From positions 208,631 to 272,630 of the forward strand of contig NZ_VEEP01000005.1 in NCBI RefSeq assembly GCF_007678455.1: a DNA stretch of 64,000 nucleotides. Reading direction: 5' to 3'. A program made the position numbers and the translations under genes. Every line of letters begins with the position of its first letter. The stretch's first letter is position 1. Below, in pieces: positions 37,033 through 45,590 of the stretch. The notes beneath the pieces were generated by a model. The model saw only the letters and a program-made list of their open reading frames with translations, ran no database searches and had not been told where the DNA came from. The stretch comes from Cytobacillus oceanisediminis 2691. Its GTDB lineage: Bacteria; Bacillota; Bacilli; Bacillales; Cytobacillaceae.

Positions 37033-37126
37033 GATTTTTTAAAAAATGAACAAGCTTATGCTAAAAAATAGATTTACCCATGAACGGATATGAAAGACAG
37101 ACTTGGATTTAAGGGAGTGAGTCACG

Positions 37127-38884
37127 ATGAGTAAAGGTAAGGTTATCATAGTCGGCGGCGGTTTGGCTGGCTTAATGGCTACTATAAAAGTTGCAGAAAC
37201 AGGAACTCCTGTTGAACTGTTTTCTCTTGTGCCGGTAAAACGTTCCCACTCTGTTTGTGCACAGGGCGGAATCAACGGTGCAGTAAATACAAAGGGTGAA
37301 GGTGACTCTCCATGGGTGCACTTCGATGATACAATCTACGGCGGTGACTTCCTTGCGAATCAGCCTCCTGTAAAAGCAATGGCTGAAGCAGCACCGGGAA
37401 TCATCCATCTTCTTGATCGTATGGGTGTAATGTTCAACCGTACACCTGAAGGATTGCTGGACTTCCGCCGTTTCGGAGGTACACAGCATCACCGTACAGC
37501 TTTCGCTGGTGCGACAACAGGCCAGCAGCTATTATACGCTTTGGATGAGCAGGTTCGCCGCCATGAAGTGGCTGGTTTGGTTACCAAGTACGAAGGATGG
37601 GAATTCCTCGGAATAGTTAAGGATGAGGAAGGTGTGTGCCGCGGAGTTGTAGCACAGAACCTGACTTCAATGGAAATCAAATCATTTGCTTCAGATGCCG
37701 TAATCATGGCAACTGGAGGCCCTGGCATTATTTTCGGTAAAACGACTAACTCGGTTATCAATACTGGTTCAGCAGCTGCGATCGTATACCAGCAGGGTGG
37801 TTATTATGCAAACGGTGAATTCATCCAGATTCACCCAACGGCAATTCCTGGCGATGACAAACTTCGTCTGATGAGTGAATCTGCCCGCGGTGAGGGTGGA
37901 CGAGTATGGACTTACAAAGATGGTAAGCCATGGTACTTCCTTGAAGAGAAGTATCCTGCTTATGGCAACCTTGTACCGCGTGATATCGCTACACGTGAAA
38001 TCTTTGACGTGTGTGTAAGCCAGAAGCTTGGCATCAACGGCGAAAACATGGTTTACCTTGACCTATCACACAAGGATCCTAAAGAGCTTGATATCAAGCT
38101 TGGCGGAATCATTGAGATCTATGAAAAATTCATGGGTGATGACCCAAGAAAAGTTCCGATGAAAATCTTCCCTGCTGTTCACTATTCCATGGGCGGACTG
38201 TGGGTTGATTATGATCAGATGACCAATATTCCTGGCCTGTTTGCTGCCGGTGAAGTTGATTACTCACAGCACGGTGCAAACCGTCTTGGCGCCAACTCAT
38301 TATTGTCCGCAATTTACGGCGGAATGGTGGCAGGACCGAATGCAATCCGCTACATCAACGGGCTTGAAAAGAGCTCAGATGCTGTTTCATCAGCTCTGTT
38401 TGATGATGCAATCAAGATGGAACAGGAAAAGTGGAACAATGTTATGTCATTGGATGGAACTGAAAATGCATACGTCCTTCACAAAGAGCTTGGCGAATGG
38501 ATGACAGACAATGTCACAGTTGTCCGCTACAATGACAGACTGAAGAAAACCGATGATAAAATCGTTGAACTGATGGAGCGTTACAAAAATATCAATATCA
38601 ACGATACTGCAAAATGGAGCAACCAGGGTGCGGTGTTCACACGCCAGCTTCAAAACATGCTTCAGCTTGCACGTGTTATCACAATCGGTGCCTATAACCG
38701 TAATGAAAGCCGCGGAGCACACTATAAGCCAGAGTTCCCTGACCGTAATGATGACGAGTTCTTGAAGACGACTATGGCTAAGTTTGTTGATGCAAATTCA
38801 GCACCGGCTTTCCATTATGAAGATGTTGACGTTTCCTTAATCAAACCGCGTAAGCGCGATTATTCCAAGAAGAAAGGGGAGTAA
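37127..38884 (+). CDS. sdhA: Succinate dehydrogenase flavoprotein subunit
   Basis: This 585-residue subunit oxidises succinate to fumarate in the TCA cycle. The FAD Rossmann motif IVGGGLAGLMATIKVAE (residues 6-22), the segment SVCAQGGINGAVN, the GTQHHRTAF site for FAD attachment, and the active-site region HYSMGGLWVDY are visible. The start is ATG 37127 after AAGGGAG. It lies six bases before sdhB. Confidence 0.97.
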   Translation: MSKGKVIIVGGGLAGLMATIKVAETGTPVELFSLVPVKRSHSVCAQGGINGAVNTKGEGDSPWVHFDDTIYGGDFLANQPPVKAMAEAAPGIIHLLDRMGVMFNRTPEGLLDFRRFGGTQHHRTAFAGATTGQQLLYALDEQVRRHEVAGLVTKYEGWEFLGIVKDEEGVCRGVVAQNLTSMEIKSFASDAVIMATGGPGIIFGKTTNSVINTGSAAAIVYQQGGYYANGEFIQIHPTAIPGDDKLRLMSESARGEGGRVWTYKDGKPWYFLEEKYPAYGNLVPRDIATREIFDVCVSQKLGINGENMVYLDLSHKDPKELDIKLGGIIEIYEKFMGDDPRKVPMKIFPAVHYSMGGLWVDYDQMTNIPGLFAAGEVDYSQHGANRLGANSLLSAIYGGMVAGPNAIRYINGLEKSSDAVSSALFDDAIKMEQEKWNNVMSLDGTENAYVLHKELGEWMTDNVTVVRYNDRLKKTDDKIVELMERYKNININDTAKWSNQGAVFTRQLQNMLQLARVITIGAYNRNESRGAHYKPEFPDRNDDEFLKTTMAKFVDANSAPAFHYEDVDVSLIKPRKRDYSKKKGE

Positions 38885-38890
38885 TAAGGT

Positions 38891-39652
38891 ATGTCAGAGA
38901 AAAAGACTGTCCGTTTTATCATCAGCCGCCAGGAGACTCCTGATTCAGCCCCTTATCAGGAAGAGTTTGAACTTGAGTATCGTCCAAATATGAATGTCAT
39001 TTCCTCATTGATGGAAATTCGCCGTAACCCGGTTAATGCTAAAGGTGAGGCGACAACACCAATTGCCTGGGATATGAACTGTCTTGAAGAGGTATGTGGT
39101 GCATGTTCGATGGTCATCAATGGCCGTCCGCGCCAGTCTTGTTCAGCGCTGGTTGACCAGCTTGAGCAGCCAATCAGACTTGAGCCAATGAGAACATTCC
39201 CGGTTGTCCGTGACCTTCAGGTTGACCGCAGCCGCATGTTTGACTCGTTGAAGCGGGTAAAGGCATGGATTCCAATCGATGGAACGTATGATCTTGGACC
39301 AGGACCTCGTATGCCGGAGAAAAAGCGTCAATGGGCATATGAACTTTCGAAATGTATGACTTGCGGTGTCTGCTTAGAGGCTTGCCCTAATGTAAACAGC
39401 AAATCAGACTTCATTGGTCCACAGTCATTATCACAGGTTCGTCTGTTCAACGCTCATCCAACTGGAGCATTGAACAAAGGCGAGCGCCTTGAAACCATCA
39501 TGGGAGACGGTGGACTTGCAAACTGCGGTAACTCCCAGAACTGTGTCCAGTCCTGCCCTAAAGGCATTCCATTGACGACATCAATTGCTGCCTTGAACCG
39601 TGATACAACATTCCAATCTTTCAAGAACTTCTTCGGAAGCGACCAGGTGTAA
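38891..39652 (+). CDS. sdhB: Succinate dehydrogenase iron-sulfur subunit
   Basis: This 253-residue subunit carries electrons from FAD to the membrane heme. The N-terminal ferredoxin domain holds a [2Fe-2S] cluster (CLEEVCGACSM and a later Cys in RQSC). The C-terminal domain has CMTCGVCLEACP and NCVQSCPKG for the remaining two clusters. Its ribosome binding site overlaps the end of sdhA. It ends the operon. Confidence 0.97.
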   Translation: MSEKKTVRFIISRQETPDSAPYQEEFELEYRPNMNVISSLMEIRRNPVNAKGEATTPIAWDMNCLEEVCGACSMVINGRPRQSCSALVDQLEQPIRLEPMRTFPVVRDLQVDRSRMFDSLKRVKAWIPIDGTYDLGPGPRMPEKKRQWAYELSKCMTCGVCLEACPNVNSKSDFIGPQSLSQVRLFNAHPTGALNKGERLETIMGDGGLANCGNSQNCVQSCPKGIPLTTSIAALNRDTTFQSFKNFFGSDQV

Positions 39653-39654
39653 AG

Positions 39655-39705
39655 AAAAGCCAAAGCGCCTTGGTCAGTCCCCGGCAAGTTCTGGAGCTGG
39701 AGTCT
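39655..39705. repeat. Remnant of dispersed intergenic repeat
   Basis: About 50 bp beginning AAGCCAAAGCGCCTTGGTCA matches the left end of the 61373-61615 element in the same orientation, then diverges. It looks like a truncated or decayed copy, right after sdhB. Confidence 0.65.
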
Positions 39706-39740
39706 AATTGGATTTGAAAACTTTATCCATTGTAAAGCAC

Positions 39741-39775
39741 AGCCTCCCTTTCTTTATGGAAGAGGAGGCTTTTCA
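39741..39775 (+). terminator. Terminator of sdhCAB
   Basis: AGCCTCC pairs with GGAGGCT across an inner hairpin and is followed by TTTC. Confidence 0.75.
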
Positions 39776-39842
39776 ATTTATGCTTTTTTTACATAAGTAC
39801 AGCTTGGTATACTGAGACTAAGAACTCAATTAGGAGCAGTAT

Positions 39843-40424
39843 ATGAAACTAACAAAATTGTTGGCTATTGTAATTGTCATCAGTGGAATCTTGGTTCTCG
39901 GAATTGGTTTGTTCCAATTATGGGATATGAAGCGCCAGGAGCAGGCTTCGCTAAAAGCTGCCAGAGAATTGGTTAAAGAAGATCGAAAGTCCGTGAAAAA
40001 TGAAGAATTTAAGCCGGAAACAGGTGAGACATCAGGCCTGCTATTAATCCCAAAAATTGAAGCAGAACTGCCGATTGTAGAAGGAACGGAACCGGATGAT
40101 CTTGAAAAAGGTGTAGGCCATTTTAAAGACTCTTTTTATCCTGATGAAAATGGTCAAATCGTGCTTTCGGGTCATCGTGATACTGTTTTCCGAAAAGCAG
40201 GTGATTTGAAAGTGGGGGATCTTTTGACAGTGAAAATGCCGTACGGAGATTATTCATACGAGATCGTCAGCACAAAAATTGTCAGCGCAGATGATACCAG
40301 CATCATAACACTTCAGAATAATGAAGAAGAACTCGTGCTGACAACTTGCTACCCTTTCAGTTATGTTGGGGATGCTCCTGACCGGTATATTATCTATGCC
40401 AAGAGAATAGCAGAAGGTAATTAA
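39843..40424 (+). CDS. Class D sortase
   Basis: This 193-residue transpeptidase has an N-terminal membrane anchor (7-27) and an extracytoplasmic sortase domain. The catalytic triad is visible: H111 in LSGHRDTVF, C169 in LTTCYPF and R181 in APDRYI. The pattern is like B. subtilis YhcS and other class D enzymes that attach proteins to peptidoglycan. The start is ATG 39843 after TAGGAG. A secreted nuclease gene follows, like the YhcR-YhcS pair, but that protein here lacks a sorting signal, so the true substrate may lie elsewhere. Confidence 0.9.
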   Translation: MKLTKLLAIVIVISGILVLGIGLFQLWDMKRQEQASLKAARELVKEDRKSVKNEEFKPETGETSGLLLIPKIEAELPIVEGTEPDDLEKGVGHFKDSFYPDENGQIVLSGHRDTVFRKAGDLKVGDLLTVKMPYGDYSYEIVSTKIVSADDTSIITLQNNEEELVLTTCYPFSYVGDAPDRYIIYAKRIAEGN

Positions 40425-40430
40425 TCTAAC

Positions 40431-40468
40431 AAAAACTGTCCAGGATCAAAAGTCCTGGACGGTTTTTA
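40431..40468 (+). terminator. Terminator of sortase gene
   Basis: AAAACTGTCCAGGA pairs with TCCTGGACGGTTTT, followed by Ts. Confidence 0.93.
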
Positions 40469-40514
40469 AAATGGTAAGATGGTAACTATAGGAATTGATA
40501 GCGTTTTCATACTA

Positions 40515-40544
40515 TTGACTCATTTTTCAAAAAATAGTCATAAT
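40515..40544 (+). promoter_or_regulatory. Promoter of secreted nuclease gene
   Basis: TTGACT (40515) and CATAAT (40539) are 18 bp apart, giving the nuclease gene its own transcript separate from the sortase. Confidence 0.6.
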
Positions 40545-40637
40545 TTACAGTACCTTCATGGAATAGCTGATTTATCCATGTTATATTCCTTCTGACAAAG
40601 CTTTATATTTCATAAAAAAATCTGAGGAGGAATACAT

Positions 40638-42926
40638 GTGGGGAAGATTCGACAGAAACTTTTTTCATTGCTGACAGCTGTTATTTTGGTGATCAGTATT
40701 GGTATGCCCTTTACAGGCCAAACATCTGCAGAAGGCATACTGACTGTCCAGCAGGCAATAGAAAATAATAGCGGTACCGTAACGGTTGAAGGATACATAG
40801 TTGCCCATACAACAGGAACTAATTCGTATGATTTTGAAGCTCCTTTCAAAGATGATTACAACTTTGCGCTTGCAGACAGCCCCGATGAAAAAGATGCATC
40901 AAAGATCCTGCCAGTCCAGATTAAGACTACTTTCAGGGCTGAATTTGGTTTAATGTCAAATCCGGATCTCATCGGTAAAAAAGTTCAGGTTACAGGCTCT
41001 CTCGAAGCTTATTTCACTGTACCTGGCCTCAAATCCCCAACAGCGATGCAATTTGCAGATGGCAGCGGCGGGAACCCTGGTGACCCAGGAGAACCTGAGC
41101 CCCCGGCTGTTACTAATTTAAAAATCCATGATATTCAGGGTGAAGGTCATATCTCTCCATATAAGGACCAGAATGTTGCCGGTGTAACAGGTGTCGTGAC
41201 AAAAATAGAGGGTAATAGCGCCTTCTTTATGCAGGAACCACAAGGAGATGGGAACCCTAATACTTCTGAAGCTATCTACGTATACAAAAAATCTCATGGG
41301 CTTGCTGTGGGTGATTTGGTAAAAGTGGATGGACTCGTTAAGGAATGGGTTCTTGATGGGTACGGCGATAAGCTGCAAACGGATCTGGCGATGACTGAAA
41401 TCAATGCGACTGCCGTAACAAAGCTGGCTTCAGGCACGGAGCTCCCCGAGCCGGTCATCATTGATCAAGATAGAATGCAGCCAACCAGGGTCATTGACAA
41501 TGATCAGTTTGGTGTTTTTGATCCAGAAGAAGATGGGATCGATTTTTATGAAAGTCTTGAAGGCATGAGGATCGGGGTTGAAAGTCCCCAGGTAATCGGC
41601 CCTCAAAAGTATGGCGAAGTACCTGTCATCGCCAATCAGGTTGAAGGGAAGGTATATAGCCCTCAAGGCGGAATTTTGCTGACGAAGGAAAGCAGCAACC
41701 CTGAAAGATTGTTCCTGCTGATCAATCGAGACTTTATCGCAAAGGCAGGAGACCGTTTTGATGGATTGGTCACAGGTGTTGTAAGTTATAGCTTCTCCAA
41801 TTTTAAGATATTGGTGGACCAGGAAACTCTGCCTGAGTTAAATGAAGCTGAATTTGTAGAAGATTATTCGGAGTTGGAAGCGGGAAAAGATCAACTGACA
41901 ATCGCCAGCTATAATATTGAAAACTTCTCCGCTGAAACTGACGCAGCTAAGACAAAAAGAATTGCTGGTTCAATCATCCAAAATTTGAACTCGCCTGATA
42001 TCATTGGATTGGTAGAAGTTCAGGATAATGACGGCCAGACAGCTAGCGGATCCGCAGATGCATCCCAGAGTTACCAGACACTGATCGATGAAATCGCGGC
42101 GCAGGGCGGGCCTGTATACAAGTGGACGGATATTGCTCCTGAATACAATCAGGACGGAGGGGCACCAGGCGGAAATATACGTGTCGGATACTTATTTAAC
42201 CCGGAACGAGTGCAATTGAAAGATGCCCCTAAAGGCACTTCGACAGAAGCAGTTGCCTATGAGAATGGGGATCTGACATTGAACCCAGGAAGAATCGATC
42301 CGCAGAATTCTATTTTTGAAGACACTAGAAAACCACTGGCAGCAGAGTTTGAGTTCAAAGGGGATGATGTGGTTGTCATTGCCAACCATTTTAACTCTAA
42401 AGGCGGAGATGACCCAATATTCGGCAAAACGCAGCCGCCAGTACTTGATAGTGAAGTGAAAAGAATCGAGATTGCCAGATTGCTGAATGAATTTGTGGCG
42501 GGGATACACGCTCAAGATCCTGAAGCAAATGTAGTCGTACTTGGTGATCTGAACGACTTCGAATTTTCAAATCCAATTGATGCCCTTGAAAACGGCCAAC
42601 TAACCAATATGATTGAAACATTGCCATCTGGGGAAAGGTTCACGTACAATTATCAAGGGAATTCACAGGTGCTGGACCATATTCTCGTATCCAACCACCT
42701 TGCAGGCAGCAGTGTTGCTGATATCGTCAATATCAATTCTTTGTATATGGAAGAACATGGACGTGCAAGCGACCATGATCCAGTATTGGTACAAATCGAT
42801 TTTGGACAGAATCAGTGTCCGGAACAAAGTGGTAACCCTGCGAAAGACAAGGTAATGGATAATAACGGAAAACACTTGGGACACGATAAAAAAGCAAAGG
42901 CTTGCGGGTATAGAAGCGCAGGCTAA
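40638..42926 (+). CDS. Secreted nuclease/phosphatase of the endonuclease-exonuclease-phosphatase superfamily
   Basis: This 762-residue protein has a signal peptide (1-31, ending TSA). An N-terminal OB-like/DUF6359 domain (about 35-140) is followed by a GNPGDPGEPEPP linker, a second OB-like domain (about 157-260), and a C-terminal EEP domain (about 419-720). EEP motifs are IASYNIENFS, GLVEVQDND, ANHFNSKG, VLGDLNDFE and SDHDPV (D712, H713). It should cut extracellular nucleic acids or nucleotides with a divalent metal. It resembles part of B. subtilis YhcR but lacks LPXTG and a C-terminal membrane helix, so it is probably released. The start is GTG 40638 after GAGGAGG. Confidence 0.85.
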   Translation: MGKIRQKLFSLLTAVILVISIGMPFTGQTSAEGILTVQQAIENNSGTVTVEGYIVAHTTGTNSYDFEAPFKDDYNFALADSPDEKDASKILPVQIKTTFRAEFGLMSNPDLIGKKVQVTGSLEAYFTVPGLKSPTAMQFADGSGGNPGDPGEPEPPAVTNLKIHDIQGEGHISPYKDQNVAGVTGVVTKIEGNSAFFMQEPQGDGNPNTSEAIYVYKKSHGLAVGDLVKVDGLVKEWVLDGYGDKLQTDLAMTEINATAVTKLASGTELPEPVIIDQDRMQPTRVIDNDQFGVFDPEEDGIDFYESLEGMRIGVESPQVIGPQKYGEVPVIANQVEGKVYSPQGGILLTKESSNPERLFLLINRDFIAKAGDRFDGLVTGVVSYSFSNFKILVDQETLPELNEAEFVEDYSELEAGKDQLTIASYNIENFSAETDAAKTKRIAGSIIQNLNSPDIIGLVEVQDNDGQTASGSADASQSYQTLIDEIAAQGGPVYKWTDIAPEYNQDGGAPGGNIRVGYLFNPERVQLKDAPKGTSTEAVAYENGDLTLNPGRIDPQNSIFEDTRKPLAAEFEFKGDDVVVIANHFNSKGGDDPIFGKTQPPVLDSEVKRIEIARLLNEFVAGIHAQDPEANVVVLGDLNDFEFSNPIDALENGQLTNMIETLPSGERFTYNYQGNSQVLDHILVSNHLAGSSVADIVNINSLYMEEHGRASDHDPVLVQIDFGQNQCPEQSGNPAKDKVMDNNGKHLGHDKKAKACGYRSAG

Positions 42927-42932
42927 TGAAGA

Positions 42933-42971
42933 GGAAGGATTGGGACTCCCAATCCTTCCTTTTCGTTTTTT
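42933..42971 (+). terminator. Terminator of secreted nuclease gene
   Basis: GGAAGGATTGGGA pairs with TCCCAATCCTTCC, followed by TTTTCGTTTTTT. Confidence 0.95.
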
Positions 42972-43006
42972 CATCTATTTTTATTTCCAAAATTCATAAA
43001 AATACT

Positions 43007-43037
43007 TATAATAAAGAAAAGAATGAATGTTCATTCA
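43007..43037 (+). promoter_or_regulatory. ysmA promoter -10 and FadR-type operator
   Basis: TATAAT lies at 43007. Just downstream AGAATGAATGTTCATTCA (43020-43037) fits the FadR consensus at about 16 of 18 positions. Its placement over the start point is like that at fadR (18900). This suggests FadR control of the thioesterase. Confidence 0.7.
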
Positions 43038-43056
43038 GTTTTCGGGAGGTTTCAAC

Positions 43057-43524
43057 ATGAAGAAGATGGAATATATTGATGAGATTGTCAGCTGGGAAAA
43101 GGAATTTGATTTTTTTTACCAGGTGAAAGTGCGCTTTTCTGAAACAGATATGTTCGGACATTTAAATAACACCGTTCCGTTTACATATTTTGAACAGGCG
43201 AGGATTGAATATTTCAAGAGTCAGGGATTCATGCAGGATTGGGTAAAGCCGGAAAACAAAACAATCCCGGTTGTAGCAGATCTGCAATGCGATTATTTAA
43301 GCCAGATCTTTTTTGATGAAGACCTGAGGATTTTTGTCAAGGCCAACTCAGTCGGCAATTCCTCGGTAGACCTTCATTATATGGCAAAGAAAGCCGATGG
43401 TTCCATTTGCCTTACTGGCAGGGGGACGATTGTCCAGATTTCCAAGAAAACAGGCAAGGGCGAACCCTGGACAGAAGAAATGAGGGAGCTATTTTTAAAA
43501 AGCAAAAAATCCACCGTTCAATAA
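43057..43524 (+). CDS. ysmA: Hotdog-fold acyl-CoA thioesterase
   Basis: This 155-residue protein has the 4HBT-like hotdog fold. VRFSETDMFGHLNNTVPFTYFEQARIEYF contains the catalytic Asp region and the central helix. It probably hydrolyses acyl-CoA. The frame from 43027 would start inside the operator; ATG 43057 after GGGAGG is correct. The location between sdhB and gerE matches B. subtilis ysmA. The FadR-type site upstream supports a role in fatty acid turnover. Confidence 0.85.
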   Translation: MKKMEYIDEIVSWEKEFDFFYQVKVRFSETDMFGHLNNTVPFTYFEQARIEYFKSQGFMQDWVKPENKTIPVVADLQCDYLSQIFFDEDLRIFVKANSVGNSSVDLHYMAKKADGSICLTGRGTIVQISKKTGKGEPWTEEMRELFLKSKKSTVQ

Positions 43525-43689
43525 GGTGTTGTGAAATTAATTTTTCGTAAAGCTTAAAAAATTAATTTGCAGAGATTTTAAGTCTGCTGCTAGCGCCTGG
43601 TAAATCAATAAAATAAGGTATTTGAAAACGAATATGGACTTGGAATTTAGCCTAATTATAAAAATTGGCTGAAGTCCTTTAATTATTGT

Positions 43690-43718
43690 CACTCCACTAC
43701 TTTCCTTCACATATGATA
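43690..43718 (+). promoter_or_regulatory. Sigma-K type promoter of gerE
   Basis: CATATGATA (43710-43718) fits the sigma-K -10 consensus CATANNNTA exactly. A -35 AC (43691) lies 17 bp upstream. B. subtilis gerE is known to be transcribed by sigma-K in the late mother cell. Confidence 0.7.
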
Positions 43719-43782
43719 TTTTGACTAAATTTATACCCACCCCGCAGTTCACAGCTGGCGAAGGCAAGGAGGGTTACAATAC

Positions 43783-44007
43783 TTGAAGGAAAATGAATAT
43801 ACTCACAAGCCATTACTCACTAAACGCGAAAGAGAAGTTTTCGAACTGTTAGTACAAGACAAAACAACAAAAGAGATCGCTAGTGAATTATTTATCAGCG
43901 AAAAAACAGTTCGGAACCATATTTCAAACGCCATGCAAAAGCTTGGTGTAAAGGGGCGTTCCCAAGCTGTTGTAGAGCTCCTGCGAATGGGAGAGCTAGA
44001 ACTTTAA
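43783..44007 (+). CDS. gerE: Spore germination/coat regulator GerE
   Basis: This 74-residue LuxR-type DNA-binding protein acts late in the mother cell on spore coat genes. The whole length is the helix-turn-helix domain ([43 protein letters not shown]), nearly identical to B. subtilis GerE. The start is TTG 43783 after AAGGAGGG. It has a sigma-K type promoter. It is strong evidence for sporulation. Confidence 0.97.
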   Translation: MKENEYTHKPLLTKREREVFELLVQDKTTKEIASELFISEKTVRNHISNAMQKLGVKGRSQAVVELLRMGELEL

Positions 44008-44011
44008 TCAT

Positions 44012-44040
44012 GACCGGCCAACCCTAGAGGTGGGCCGGTT
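44012..44040 (+). terminator. Hairpin after gerE (probable terminator)
   Basis: GACCGGCC pairs with GGCCGGTT. The U-tract is poor, so termination efficiency is uncertain. Confidence 0.5.
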
Positions 44041-44196
44041 AAGATGTTTATAGGGGTAAAACAGGCGAGTATCGGAATTCTTTCTTGAAATTTGCTCGAA
44101 AAAAGTAGAAAATAAGGGCAATAGTAAAAATCATCTCGGCTTGGATACCAAGTTTTAATTGATTATAGAATTAGATTTTTTTAGGAGTTGTTACGG

Positions 44197-44655
44197 ATGA
44201 AACTTGAAGGGGTAGAAAAAAATAAAGGGCTGGAGACGGTAGCTGGTATTGAAAAGGATCTAAGGTACATATCAGGAATCATTAAGCAGAAGGGCCGGGA
44301 GATCCTCAGCAATTACACCATTACACCACCCCAGTTCATTGCCCTGCAATGGCTGTTTGAAGACGGAGATATGACAATCGGGGAATTGTCGAACAAAATG
44401 TTCCTCGCCTGCAGCACGACGACGGACCTTGTTGACAGGATGGAAAAGAATCAGCTGGTTGTAAGGGTGAAGGACCCGAATGACAGGCGTGTGGTCCGCA
44501 TCCATCTTCTGGAGGAAGGCGAAAGGATCATCGATGAAGTGATCAAGAAACGCCAGCTGTACCTTCAAGAGGTATTGAAGGATTTCTCCGGCGAAGAAAT
44601 CGTGTCACTTAAGGAAGGCCTGGCAAAATTACATCAAGAAATGCGTGGAGAATGA
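44197..44655 (+). CDS. ysmB: MarR family transcriptional regulator
   Basis: This 152-residue winged helix-turn-helix protein has [29 protein letters not shown] as recognition region and the wing motif [12 protein letters not shown]. It should bind DNA as a dimer; the ligand and targets are unknown. ATG 44197 follows AGGAG; TTG 44188 is too close to the site. It is directly followed by racE, which starts 11 bases after its stop, as in B. subtilis ysmB-racE. Confidence 0.9.
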   Translation: MKLEGVEKNKGLETVAGIEKDLRYISGIIKQKGREILSNYTITPPQFIALQWLFEDGDMTIGELSNKMFLACSTTTDLVDRMEKNQLVVRVKDPNDRRVVRIHLLEEGERIIDEVIKKRQLYLQEVLKDFSGEEIVSLKEGLAKLHQEMRGE

Positions 44656-44665
44656 GGCGAGTTTT

Positions 44666-45463
44666 TTGAATCGACCAATCGGAATCATTGATTCAGGAGT
44701 AGGCGGGTTAACCGTTGCCAAGGAAGTCATGAGACAGTTGCCTTACGAACAGATCATCTACGTCGGTGATACTGCTCGTTGTCCCTATGGACCAAGGCCT
44801 GTTGAGGAAGTGAAAAAATTCACCTGGCAAATGACCCGGTTCCTGCTTGAGAAGAATATTAAAATGCTAGTCATCGCGTGCAATACAGCGACCGCGGTGG
44901 TTCTGGAAGAAATCAGGGAAGAGCTCTCCATACCGGTACTGGGTGTCATCCAGCCGGGCGCAAGGACAGCCATCAAGGTAACGGATAATTACAAAATCGG
45001 GATTATCGGGACGGAAGGCACGGTTAAAAGCCGTGCGTACGAGCATGCTTTGAAATCAATCAACCGAAAGACTGCGGTTGAAGCACTCGCCTGCCCAAAA
45101 TTCGTGCCTCTGGTGGAAAGCGGGGAATTTGATGGCCGTGTTGCCAAGAAAGTCGTAACGGAAACCCTGAAGCCATTGCAGCGACAAGGACTCGACACAT
45201 TGATCCTTGGCTGCACCCACTACCCTTTGCTTGAGCCGCTCATCAAAGAAGTCATGGGACCTGAAGTGAAGGTCATCAGTTCTGGAGAGGAAACCGCACG
45301 CGAAGTAAGTACGATCCTTGGCCACAACGATATGTTTGCAGACCGGGACGAGCTGCCTGAGCATTCATTTTACATGACTGGATCCAGGACGATCTTTACC
45401 ACGATCGCTTCACAGTGGCTCGAACGGCCAATCGAGAACGCGGAGAAAATCAAATTAGGATGA
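44666..45463 (+). CDS. racE: Glutamate racemase
   Basis: This 265-residue enzyme makes D-glutamate for peptidoglycan. [28 protein letters not shown], and the two catalytic cysteines in IACNTAT and LGCTHYPL are visible. TTG 44666 after GAGGCGAG is preferred to GTG 44645, which lies inside the preceding gene and gives an odd N-terminus. A terminator follows. Confidence 0.96.
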   Translation: MNRPIGIIDSGVGGLTVAKEVMRQLPYEQIIYVGDTARCPYGPRPVEEVKKFTWQMTRFLLEKNIKMLVIACNTATAVVLEEIREELSIPVLGVIQPGARTAIKVTDNYKIGIIGTEGTVKSRAYEHALKSINRKTAVEALACPKFVPLVESGEFDGRVAKKVVTETLKPLQRQGLDTLILGCTHYPLLEPLIKEVMGPEVKVISSGEETAREVSTILGHNDMFADRDELPEHSFYMTGSRTIFTTIASQWLERPIENAEKIKLG

Positions 45464-45469
45464 TGTTAT

Positions 45470-45496
45470 AGACCTCCAGAGATGGAGGTCTTTTTG
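45470..45496 (+). terminator. Terminator of ysmB-racE
   Basis: AGACCTCCA pairs with TGGAGGTCT around GAGA, followed by Ts. Confidence 0.95.
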
Positions 45497-45590
45497 TTTT
45501 CAGTTTATACTAAAAATCTTACCAAAGAGGGTCTAAAATATCGAAAGGCTCGTATACATGATAGTACAAACTGTCTTTGGAGGGATTTAT

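Noticed and set aside
45530..45570. Sigma-E promoter for gerM
   Set aside because: AAATATC and TATACATGAT resemble sigma-E elements, but the spacing is too short.
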